Assembly (NCBI GenBank): GCA_013407085.1
Contig: JACCGJ010000352.1
Location: 1-64,000 of the forward strand
Direction: 5' to 3'
Length of the DNA: 64,000 nt
Source of the DNA: Atriophallophorus winterbourni
Lineage: Eukaryota; Platyhelminthes; Trematoda; Plagiorchiida; Microphallidae
Position numbers and translations under genes: made by a program. The notes under the pieces are model-generated. The model did no database searches. It was not told where the DNA came from and was given only the letters and a program-made list of their open reading frames with translations. Position 1 is the first letter of the stretch. Every line of letters begins with the position of its first letter. Below, one piece after another: positions 50,501-59,821 of this stretch.

Positions 50501-53500
50501 AAGCGAACGCTTTACACGCTAAAGATTTTCGTTCTAATGAGAATCTCAAAATTAATGGTATCTAACGCAGATAGCTAATGTTGTTCCATTGCATACATGA
50601 AGGAAGAATTTTGATTAAAGTTCGCCATGAACGTTCAGTTAAATTTTCTAGCATGGCTCAGATATGTTTAAGCATGTGTCTCTTCATAATTCTAATTTCT
50701 TTTGTCATTCGCACGTATAATGCTGGAAAAATAATTCTCATACACGATTCAAGAGTTGTTAAATAAAAATCAGGTTAGCGGAACGTTACATACAGTTGGA
50801 TACACGTATATTAACATCAAACTGGAAACTGGTATTTTTGGAACAAGCAGTTCTGTAGTGGAAGTATTAGTATTAGTATTAGTAGAAGTAGTAGTAGGAG
50901 TAGTAATAGTAGAAGTAAAAGCTGATTTCTCACGGTAAACGCCTGTTAAAGACCCGTGAGACGGAAAATTCCGCTGTGGTTGCGGCTCAATAAACCTATT
51001 ATTCGAACTTCTCTTAAACAACTATTTTAGCAGACTTAATTAATTCAAACGGAGCCCCTGCTTCGTCAAATGCTGCAGCACAAAATAATCTATTCCATTG
51101 TGAATTTTGTGAACGTGGTTGCCGCAGCAAGGCGGGTCTCACGCTTCATCGCAAGGAGAAACGTCCAGGTGTTTTGCTTCAAATTTTCCAAGCAGAACAT
51201 ACTGTTCCCGAATAAATTGCATGTGTATATGTCCACTCATTTCCAACATCCAAGTCGGTTTAACGCGGCATTATAGACACAGATACCCTGTACAATGTAA
51301 CGACTAAAAACTAGCGTGTATCGAAACACTGGGCTGCAGTGCTACCATCACAAGTCGAGATGGAACGGCACCCTTGCACATAATTACTCTTTTATTCACT
51401 ATGTGTGTGAGCTGTGCACACGAGCGTTTAGGACAAAAATAGGATTGGGTCAACACAAAAGGCATCAGCATTTAGCAGAAAAGAAACCTATAAGTTCAAT
51501 CAAACTGAACATTGTGAGATAAAAGCCGCATCTGTTAGAGAATCTAAAACAACTATGTTGAGCATAAATACATTCAAACAAAAGCGCAAAATCGAAACCT
51601 CATCTGAAGCGATTGCAGAAACCTTTTCAAAGAACAAGTACGTTGAACTTAGCCTAAAGATTTTTATATCACTTCGGATGCCACAACTTGGAAGCGCCAA
51701 TTATTGGCTAGTACAATTATTGAAAAGCAAGTTTATGAAAGTCTTGAGCAACATGCACTGGAAAATTTCCCGAATAATTTCATAATATCTAGAAATGAGA
51801 TCAAAGCGCTAAAGGTGTGTGACATCTTCCGCTATCTTTGCGTTAAATTTAACCCTGATGGAAAAGCTCTAGTAAATCTCAGTATGGCATATAAGGGTAT
51901 CTAGATAATTTGAGTCCGGACCTATCAAAGCCTCAACAAGGAATAGACATGTTTCGCCGAAATGCAATACCGAAGCTTTACGGTTCCTTAAGCCTAAATG
52001 TGATCCACAAGAAAACGTTTCTAGTGTTGGACCGTTTTACTCGACGCTCATTAAGAAAAGGGCTACGTCTCCCAACGGACAAACCCGCTGCGTATTTGCA
52101 TTTGTTGGCTTAGGAATTCCGACTAAACCTGTTCCATTTAGCATATGCGGTGGAAAAAACTTAACACCATGATTAGCGAACCCTCATCGATACTGCGCTG
52201 GGCAGCCACTTCGTTCAAACTAGTGCAGGCTTCCGTATGCATCTGGAATGAGAACGTAGTATTAAAAGAAGATGCCCGTGCTGTTTTGGAACAAAATTGT
52301 ATTTCTCAATGGATGGTTTCTTGTCGAGATCTCTGAAGGAATTTCTATCGTCAAACCGCGGGATCAACAATAAGCAACATTATTTCCTCTCCTTTTCATA
52401 CGGATGCTACAAATGCGATGTGGTATTATGAATACTAAAACGCGAAGAGTAAGACGACGACCGTTATCGGAGGGTGTTGGTTGTTGTGGAAGATGCAAGC
52501 GTCCGGAAAGCCTAAGACATCTATTACAAAACTGTGCCTTAACCCACGATGAAAGGTGGCGGCGAAACAACGAAGTTTGCAAACTTGTCTACAAACTTCT
52601 TTTCGTCACGATGTATAAGCCCTATACGTGATACAGGTACCGCTCCAATTCAGCTACTGTTAATCAGACTTGATTCCTATAAGGGATGGGATTGCATTTG
52701 TAAAAACGTGCAAGTTTGCTATCCAGGGCTGGTTCAGTCCACTTGAGAACGTTAGCAGAGCAAATACAACACGCGAGTTATTAAAAAGTCTATCGTTAAC
52801 ATGTTAAGGATGATGTGTTGTATTGTGGATCATATTTATCATCATCCAATTGTGCTAACGTTTAACGGATTACTTTACGTTAGGAGTTCGAAAAAAAAAT
52901 TCCGCATCATTGTGGTTATACTAGACGGGGCATTAGTGATGTTTGTGTGAGTGGCCTATCGGGCTAATTGATCATCTATGATTTCTACAGGATAAGAACC
53001 AATACATTTTAAACAGACTGATTTTGTTGTTTTTAACACCATGCATTGTCCTTTCATTGCATCGGCTATGTACGCTCATTTTTGAACGACCGATTTAGTG
53101 AAATAAATAATATATATGAGTTATAATAGTATAGTATATAGTATATATATAGTATATATATATATATATTAGTTATTTCATTGATTTTGAGGAAGTGTAG
53201 GTACAAGGACTCAAAGCCCGGCATATTTAGGAATCGATATGTCTTGATCAGTGTGATTAATTACAATTTAAAATTTAGATATAATCATTTTTTAATTTCA
53301 TTAAACTCGGTTGATTTAAACTGATTTTCGTCAATAAAATTTGCAAAACCAGTAGGAATAATAAAAATGTTGCGGTAAACTTGCAAAACTTAATAAAGTT
53401 AACAAAGTAAAATTTGAATGCCACTGTTAATCAGATTGGCACAGCCAACCATTGGATGACCGATCCACTTAGTGGATCTAAATCAACCGATTAACTCAAT

Positions 53501-53956
53501 GGAGTACTCACATCCCCTGCACTTGCATACCATAACCGGTTTCTGACCGTTTGATGTCATCACGTTTAGTGAGCCTTGAAACAGTGGATAAATGGCAAGC
53601 GAGGTTAAACTTGAGTGCTAATGTTAATCAGATTGGCACAGCCAACCTTAATAAAGACAGTTTTATCAATATACTTCTTTAGCTGGATTCTAGAATAATT
53701 CATGATAGTATGAGCTCATTTGTTTCATTATTAGATTTTGTTAAGTTACCTTTGTCAGTACATAGTCTTAATAGGAAAACATGTATCTTTTTTTCTCTGA
53801 CTTATATTAAACATATTTCGATTGTACATACAAGACCAAATCGAGGAAAACAATATATTTGAATTGTTTAAAAGAACATATATACTTCGATTTTTTCATA
53901 TCTCTCTGTCATACAGTTAATATTTTGTTAAACGTTACGGTGTCTGATTCATCTTG

Positions 53957-53987
<31 letters not shown>

Positions 53988-54126
53988 CGAGCAAGCAATA
54001 TGTTCAACAATTCTACCGAGGTGCTTACATTTTTACTTTCGTGATCCAATTCTCCAAAATAACCCATTGATGCATCTGACTGATCTGCTTTCGTCGGATC
54101 AGACAGTTTCACGTTGACAAACTTGT
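44548..54126 (-). CDS. Unrecognised gene, four phase-linked exons including a 36-nt micro-exon (block II)
   Basis: Exons 54126-54029 (acceptor TTTGAATTTCAG, donor GTAAGC), 50376-50178 (donor CAG|GTGAAC), 46145-46110 (acceptor CTATTTTTCAG, donor AAA|GTGAGC) and 44651-44548 (acceptor ATTTCACAG, donor GTAAGTA) join with consistent phases. They encode pieces such as SDPTKADQSDASMGYFGELD, VAHVLPEIPITINFYGSKRN, LNLEVFFKSEIHYKTRSDL, PRPAEPPIVSE and VGRLTELHGLDPITKEHKC. The 36-base exon can be skipped without breaking the frame, which suggests possible alternative splicing. No family is recognised. Introns hold an R2-like element, a Penelope fragment and hammerhead repeats. Confidence 0.6.
45110..45515 (-). 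repeat. Family A hammerhead repeat, two tandem reverse copies
   Basis: The block AAGCCACTGTTG(A/G)ATAAGG recurs at about 45116 and 45292. The first copy lacks most of the ribozyme. The second has CUGAUCA, GUGCACAUAGUAC, GAAA, ACUGGUC and GUUGUGUG on the minus strand, with one core change (G8 to C). Confidence 0.7.
46980..47190 (-). repeat. Family B hammerhead repeat, two tandem reverse copies
   Basis: Ribozyme remnants near 46985-47020 (CUAAUGA) and 47121-47158 (CUGACGA) are about 135 bases apart, with a shared 'CTTGAAACAGTGGTAAA' spacer between them. A forward copy follows at 47270-47390 (CUGAUGA, GAAA, UUGGUAGC), making an inverted pair. Confidence 0.75.
47121..47158 (-). ncRNA. Hammerhead ribozyme, family B, well-preserved core
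   Basis: The minus strand has CUGACGA (47154-47148; the seventh core position is free to vary), CGGC-AAACA-GCCA, GAAA (47134-47131), palindromic ACCGGU and cleavage after A (47125). Stem I pairs CCAC (47158-47155) with GUGG (47124-47121). A C-A mismatch closes stem II. Confidence 0.6.
47391..49100. other. Stretch with no supported gene
   Basis: Probable intron of the minus-strand gene. A minus-strand open frame ending at 48618 (LMDKNECYQAFCSFLTKQLD) looks protein-like but is excluded by the phase-consistent exons on either side. Confidence 0.4.
49150..49650 (+). mobile_element. Penelope-like reverse transcriptase fragment
   Basis: The region 49363-49460 reads MAELAMGSQLTPVIANMYMV followed by YFETKAF, the conserved MGSPLSPVIANIYM block of Penelope-type reverse transcriptases. 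After a frame shift, 49470-49560 reads RCVGDTLAIMK then FNNHLNDLY, matching the RYVDDTF.I.K ... HLN region. The catalytic DD is changed to GD. It is inactive and truncated on both sides. Confidence 0.75.
50862..50925. repeat. Imperfect trinucleotide microsatellite (AGT)n
   Basis: Interrupted run of AGT/TAG triplets (GTATTAGTATTAGTATTAGT and onward). Confidence 0.85.
51060..52760 (+). mobile_element. R2-like (restriction-like endonuclease) retrotransposon, degenerate
   Basis: Zinc fingers open the element: FHCEFCERGCRSKAGLTLHR (from 51093) and YVCELCTRAFRTKIGLGQHK (51400-51475), with a decayed finger between them. The RT fingers and palm are missing. From about 51790 the C-terminal RT reads DIFRYLCVKFNPDGKALVNL, then MFRRNAIPKLYGSLSLNVIH and RRSLRKGLRLPTDKPAAYLH. 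A CCHC knuckle follows (CCGRCKRPESLRHLLQNCAL, then THDERWRRNNEV) at 52485-52580. The endonuclease tail (DSYKGWDCICKNVQVCYPG) ends near 52740. This order is that of R2-clade elements. Multiple stops and frame shifts are present and no 28S rDNA flanks it. Confidence 0.85.
53100..53170. repeat. AT-rich simple sequence (TATA)n
   Basis: Runs of AGTATATA and TATATATA. Confidence 0.8.
53390..53650 (-). repeat. Family B hammerhead repeat with a ~195-bp repeated spacer
   Basis: The block GTTAATCAGATTGGCACAGC recurs at about 53427 and 53621, with one degenerate ribozyme between (GUGAUGA, CAUCAAACGGUCA, GAAA, CCGGUUAUGG on the minus strand). This copy is about 60 bases longer per unit than the 47-kb pair, so family B exists in long and short forms. 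Confidence 0.65.
53955..53988. repeat. Microsatellite (CA)n(TA)n
   Basis: CACACACACACACA followed by TATATATATATATA. Confidence 0.9.
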
Positions 54127-54859
54127 CTGAAATTCAAATGTTTTATAGACTCCGTACCATCCGAATTTTGGCCCCAAAATCAAAATTAAAACTTACGGGT
54201 AATATTCTCAGAACGTTTATCTGAAAATTAGGGTAAATCATTGAATTTTATGTTGGAATTTTTTATTAATTGTTTGGTGAGCGCTGGAATTCCCTGCACT
54301 AAACACTTTCTCATGTCTCGGTCTGACTCCCGCAAAAAGACAGGGAAAGTACTCTTATACACTGTGAGCAATTAATCAATCGATGCGTTGCAAACAAAGT
54401 CATAATTAGACGACAATTGGTATTGGATAAAGTGAACACTCTTGTCATACAAGACAAGCATTCTTTTCATTACTGTCACTTTGAAAACTGGAATACAACA
54501 CATGCTATTACATCGCAGCCAAGCTGTACATGTCCACATAGTATAACGCAGCTCTCATATCCATCCCAATTAGCACTCAAGTGTTTTTATCAGGAAACGA
54601 ACATAAACCCAAAGCAATAAAAACTCCCTTCAACTCGCACTATATCAGGTTTCGCATGCATTGTTTTGTCCTTTTATTCCATGAGCAGTAAGTTTTCTAC
54701 ACATTCAACTTTTTTCGGTCATTCGTCAAACACGTTCCTTGTACACATTTTAGACGTTTCCGTAACAAAATGACAGTAAGTGTGCTAAACGCCGTTTCAA
54801 TTGTTCTGCAATTTTATAGTTTTGAAGGATTGTTTTAGTTGCTTAGTCGCATGTGTAAC

Positions 54860-55660
54860 GAATGAACCCTAAAAATCCCTGATGCAAAACGGAATCACAC
54901 CCGTCTTACTGAAAACCAGCAACCAGCAGCTGTGCGCACAGCTGTGTGAATTGTTTAACCATTTTCTGATGGAAGAAGTGTTGCTAGCATTGTTGAAGCC
55001 TGGGGTTATTTCACCGATCTACAACTACCTATCGTTCAGATCCTTTAATCTGCTGAACTTTATTCCTGTAATATCTAAAGTGCTAGATTGCGTAGTGATG
55101 GAGAAGATGGTTACTCACATGGAATCGTAATATATACTATTCACAGTACATTAAATTTTCCGTAAATCACCCTTTGCATGACAAACTTGCTGACGGTGCT
55201 TAAAGACAAGGCCATAGTGGTTGACGATGGACATAATATCGGGATATTTCCATAGCATTTACAGTGCTGGTCACTATCAACTACTGCAAAAACTTCAGCA
55301 GATGGACATGAGGAAAAGCATCTCGTATAAGTTGAAAGTCACCTGTTGTAACGCAAAGTGATCGTATGAATACGCTTAATACTTTCACATGTTAACGAAG
55401 CCCCTGTTGCTGTGCCACAGGGTTCGTTTATTTGTATGGTTATTCTACCCATATCTCCAAAACATCATTCATGCTAGTGGGTTTTCCTTCCAGTTCATGA
55501 TAAAATTTTTAACTATTTAGAATCTCATGCGGATTGTTCGCATTTGCAAAGTAATTTGAACGAATTTTGTGAATGCTCGATAAGGAATACTCTACCATTT
55601 ACATTTCAAAAAATGCAACATGCTACAACGTGGCAGGACATTTCAAGACACACATAAAGT
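54860..55660 (+). mobile_element. CR1-like LINE reverse transcriptase, degenerate
   Basis: 54882-55130 reads NGITPVLLKTSNQQLCAQLC, LFNHFLMEEVLLALLKPGVI, SPIYNY, NLLNFIPVISKVLDCVVMEK, the N-terminal RT block of jockey/CR1-type elements. Farther on, near 55400, EAPVAVPQGSF marks the PQGS motif. Stops and frame changes are frequent and no FADD box is visible. Confidence 0.75.
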
Positions 55661-55894
55661 TGAGTGAAAAATGTTGAGCTAGACCTTGACAATAATGGAT
55701 TTGGGATTCTGGGTTTGCTATAGCTCAAATTACACATGCATTTACAACCGTCGATCCGGGATTCTGGGTATGCTGCGACGGATTTCCTTTACCTTCGAGC
55801 CGAAAATTATGACAATATAAAACCTTCTTAATCACACAAATTGAACATGCATCGTAAGCTCGGATTCAGATTCTACTCCTTCATACAATAAACC

Positions 55895-56074
55895 TGTAAC
55901 ACCGCTTGTTTTTCCTTATCAAAACATTGACTTCGATAATAATAAATTACGTTCGTTCGTGCGTGCATCGGGAACGCTCTGTACACGTTTCGGCTACCGC
56001 GATAAACCTTTCATCTCCTGTGCCTTTTCACCAACATTCTTGGGGACATTATTGTAGTAATCTGGTCTACTACA
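55895..56074 (+). repeat. 5' LTR
   Basis: TG...CA-bounded and preceded by AACC. About 93% identical to the 3' LTR by eye. Confidence 0.85.
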
Positions 56075-56246
56075 AATTAGTGAGCCCTCCGTACACTCAT
56101 CCTTCGTGTATCTTTCCGGTAAGTCAAGCGTTTTTCCGATTATTATTTTTTTACGGCACTTATTTTTTGGGGACGTATTTTTGTGTTTCGTTTTTTATTT
56201 CGCACCTGCTATTTCAATCAGTTTTTTGTCACTTGGCCGGTTCATC

Positions 56247-57050
56247 ATGAGTGAATCTAAGCGCATATTATTGTCCTCTACGACCATCACAGTTCCCAGT
56301 TTCATTCCACAGGACCACGAGTATTGGTTCTACTTTTTTGGAACGGAGCTTAGCACTAAGAATATCGTAGATGACGCGGCGATGTTCTCTTATTTGACAC
56401 AAAAACTGCCTACCGACATATTATTGCAGGTTCGCGACGCAGTCCTCACTGCCCCCGAAGGCGACCGCTACCATAGCCTCAAACAAGCCGTGATTTCCCG
56501 CACGGTCCCGTCCGAACGCGTTAGGCTGCAACAGCTTTTTGGCGATCTGGAGATTGTCGGAAGAAAGCCATCTACCATATTGATGGAGATGCGACGAATT
56601 CTGGGGTTAGCTCGTATGGACGAGTCGTTAATTGGGGAACTTTGGGTCCAGCGCCTACCGACGTACGTGCAGGCTATCCTTGTTTCAGCAAAAAGTACTC
56701 CGATATCTGAGCTGGCAGAGATGGGGGATGGAATCGCCGAGTGCATACACTCTCATCCGGATGCCCATATCACCGCCGTAGCAGCAGGACAAAAACACAC
56801 ACGAAGTAGAACCAATGATAACAAGGCTACAGACCTTATGGCTAAGGTTGCAGATTTGCGCAGGGAGGTTCGAAACCTCACACTCAGCCGCAGGCCACAG
56901 TCACGCACCCCAAACCAGCGACGTTCAAAAAGCCGTAATAAATCACCAATATGCTGGGTTCACCGGAAGTATGGCGAGAAAGCGCGAAGTTGCATAGAGC
57001 CTTGCGCATATAACACCTCGCGAGCGGGCAACTTTCGGGCCGACAAGTAA
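56247..57050 (+). CDS. gag: Retrotransposon Gag with CHCC finger
   Basis: A 267-residue frame from ATG 56247 (first methionine after the LTR and leader in a good context). It opens with SFIPQDHEYWFYFFGTEL, continues with a capsid-like helical region (FSYLTQKLPTDILLQVRD, RILGLARMDESLIGELWVQR), and has a basic C-terminal part. Near the end, CWVHRKYGEKARSCIEPC has cysteine-histidine-cysteine-cysteine spacing. This is the unusual finger of the CsRn1/Kabuki clade rather than the usual CCHC knuckle. It is intact and separated from pol by two bases after TAA. Confidence 0.85.
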   Translation: MSESKRILLSSTTITVPSFIPQDHEYWFYFFGTELSTKNIVDDAAMFSYLTQKLPTDILLQVRDAVLTAPEGDRYHSLKQAVISRTVPSERVRLQQLFGDLEIVGRKPSTILMEMRRILGLARMDESLIGELWVQRLPTYVQAILVSAKSTPISELAEMGDGIAECIHSHPDAHITAVAAGQKHTRSRTNDNKATDLMAKVADLRREVRNLTLSRRPQSRTPNQRRSKSRNKSPICWVHRKYGEKARSCIEPCAYNTSRAGNFRADK

Positions 57051-57052
57051 AG

Positions 57053-58030
57053 ATGACTACCGCCGTCGGCCCTAAACGTTCGAGTCGTCTATTCTATATA
57101 CCTGATAAGCCTACCGGCATACATTTTCTGGTAGACACCGGTGCAGATGTAAGTGTGCTCCCGGTAGATGCGCACACAACGTCTAGCCCATTAAGCCAGC
57201 ACTTAAGAGCAGCAAACGGATCCATAATAACAACCTACGGTCAACGCTCTTTGATTCTCGATTTAGGTTTGCGTCGTGAATTCCGGTGGATTTTCACGAT
57301 CGCCGCGGTCCCGTTTGCCATATTAGGCATCGACTTCTTGCGCGCATTCAATCTCCTTGTAGATTCTCGACGCTCGCAACTGATAGATGGAACTACCCGT
57401 CTTAAAGTTCTTGGTAACCCGAGCAGAGACGCAAGGATATCTCCGGTATTTAGCCACGGCGATATCCAGCCATCATATGCCCGGCTGCTTGCGAACTATC
57501 CTAACTTATTCCGCGCATCACCGATTTTGCTACCTGCAGTCTACGACCCAGTGGAACATCATATTACCACTAGTGGGCCCCCGGTTTACGGAAGACCGAG
57601 GCGATTAACGCCTGAAAAGTTGCAGATAGCGCGCAAAGAGTTCCAGCACATGCTGGCATTGGGCATTATACGACCTTCCAGTAGCCCTTGGTCATCTCCT
57701 CTGCACATAGCACCCAAGAAAAACCCAAACGATTGGCGCCCGTGTGGTGATTACCGCAGGTTAAATAAAGCGACGGCACCCGATAGGTACCCGATCCCGC
57801 ATATTCAGGACCTGGCTGCCAATATCCATGGGTGTACCATTTTTAGCTAGGTAGACCTGGTTCGAGCGTATAACCAAATACCGGTCGCCGAAGCGGACAT
57901 CCCAAAGACGGCAGTTACCACACCGTTCGGACTTTACGAATTTGTCCGTATGCCGTTTGGTTTATGTAATGCCGCTCAAACCTTCCAACGATTCATGGAC
58001 CAGGTTTGCAGAGGTCTGGATTGCGTGGCT
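57053..58030 (+). pseudogene. pol: Retrotransposon Pol: protease and start of reverse transcriptase, broken
   Basis: An aspartic protease motif LVDTGADVSVLP lies near 57128-57163. The RT begins with KEFQHMLALGIIRPSSSPWS and WRPCGDYRRLNKAT. A TAG at 57848-57850 interrupts TIFS-VDLVRAYNQIPV; in relatives this position is usually a lysine codon. The frame then continues through RMPFGLCNAAQTFQRFMDQV to about 58025, where the sequence jumps to unrelated 3' pol sequence before the catalytic YxDD box. Confidence 0.85.
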
Positions 58031-58681
58031 CTAAGCCCATGCACCAGGGAGTTTCCTTTTCTTTCTTCCCTCAGGTACGCACACACCCACCGCTGATGCC
58101 ACCGAATCGCGCACCCTTCCTGGTCCATCTACGCTTGCCTCCAACTCACCCGGTAGCCTCAACCACCAACACGAGCACCATTGTTCCAACACGCCTGTCA
58201 TGTCACACAAGGTCCTTACCAGCACAGATTGACACGCCAACCGATTCTCCTGGCGCGTCCGTTTACCATCCTTTTTCAGGACACAGGAAATTCTGAGCAG
58301 GGAATGTGTTTTTGAAGCTTCTGGTTTTTGTTGTCAAGCCTACGAATGCGCCTGTTTTTTGCTCAAATTGGGTTCATACTAAGACCACGTCAAACGGGAA
58401 TATCCCGCTAGCAGCTGTTCACTCCATGTGAGGCGGCTTGGCAGTACGTTCACTCACATGTGAAACGCTACTTGGCTTGGTCCTGATCGGTTCACCGTAC
58501 ATCCTACTCTCGAACCACCGAAAATCGACCCACGCAGATCGAGCGCCCTGGCTGACTTCTATGTGACTGGTTGCTGAGAGACTACGTTCCTACCCGATGT
58601 AACCTGACAGCCGCATGCCCTACGATACTGGCAACTCCCGATCACAAGTCTTCGCTGACCAGACTTCTTGGAGGGGGGCTG

Positions 58682-58860
58682 TGTAACACCGTTTGTTTTT
58701 CCTTATCAAAACATTGACCTTGACAATAATAACTTCCGTTCGTTCGTGCGTGCATCGTAAACGCTCTGTACACGTTTTGGCTACCGCGATAAACCTTTCA
58801 TCTCCTGTGCCTTTTCTCCAACATTCTTGGTACATTATTGTAGTAATCTGGTCTACTACA
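58682..58860 (+). repeat. 3' LTR
   Basis: Bounded by the polypurine tract on the left and target repeat AACC on the right. Confidence 0.85.
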
Positions 58861-59109
58861 AACCATCGTGCAACGAAACTCTACAGTGTTTCTAAAAACT
58901 TAATTACGAGAGAATAATGTATGACTGTCCCCACCAACATCTCGCTGAAAATAAGCAGTCACGGTGTTTTGAAACGTACATCATACATATTTCACACCAC
59001 TAAAACATTTATTCAAATATCGTTAGTTGCGAAATACATACAGCAAATCAGTGACATTACAAACTACCTATACTTGCATTGACCGTAACCTATAAATTTA
59101 TTCTTTTGG

Positions 59110-59215
59110 CATTGCTTCTTAAACGTAGTGCTACGGTTTCCCGCGTCGAGATATTCATTCGAAATTTGAAAGAATATTTGTTGTATAACAATGTGACGGC
59201 ACCTGTTCATTAACT
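59110..59215 (+). mobile_element. Short LINE C-terminal remnant
   Basis: It reads SRVEIFIRNLKEYLLYNNVT, closely resembling PRLETFIRNLATYLLQND at the end of the LINE fragment near 61310. Confidence 0.45.
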
Positions 59216-59821
59216 TATAGTCCGTAATCAACTCCACGATACATTACATGATAATGAATTATTAATTTGACATGTGTGACTATTTGACATGCTGAAATAT
59301 TAGCGAAGCTAAATGACTTGAGTTACCTCAAATTCCGGTATCTGGAATCTTAAACACCAATTCGAACATTCTGCTTAACTGCAATATGCACATCTCTGAG
59401 TCTATCTTACCAAAATATATATAATTAGATACAATAACGATGCATAAAATCTCTTTTGATAAAGTTCAAATCATTCTATTGTTATACACGACCGATTTTA
59501 CTTTATGTATGTAACTTACATGTGATAATTAATCGTCTTTCATTGAGCATAATTCTGGTTAATTTGAATTGCAAATCAAGAGCCAGCAGATTTCCACAAT
59601 TCACCGAATCATTGCTGAATTTAAAGCGTTTCTTGTCAAAGTAGATTTCCAAATTTGGATATCCACTTTGTAAAGAGCACGTGATGTATGCGAGATAATA
59701 GTTTGGTGCTGTATTTTTGATATAAGTACCAAGCTGAAAATATTGTATTGAAATAATTCAGATGATCAATTTTTAATCTGTATATGGTTGGTGAGAAAAT
59801 GCTGGGAAAAAGTTCGCTTAC

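Larger units (their letters stand above)
55895..58860 (+). mobile_element. Gypsy LTR retrotransposon (CsRn1-like), internally deleted
   Basis: LTRs of about 180 bp (55895-56074 and 58682-58860) begin TGTAACACC and end CTACTACA. They differ at roughly a dozen positions and are flanked by the 4-bp repeat AACC (55891-55894, 58861-58864). A polypurine tract (GAGGGGGG) precedes the 3' LTR. The region after the 5' LTR (TTAGTGAGCCCTCCGTAC) is the primer-site candidate but no tRNA match is claimed. Inside are gag, then pol with a stop in the reverse transcriptase and a deletion that removes the rest of RT, RNase H and most of integrase. Non-autonomous. Confidence 0.9.
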
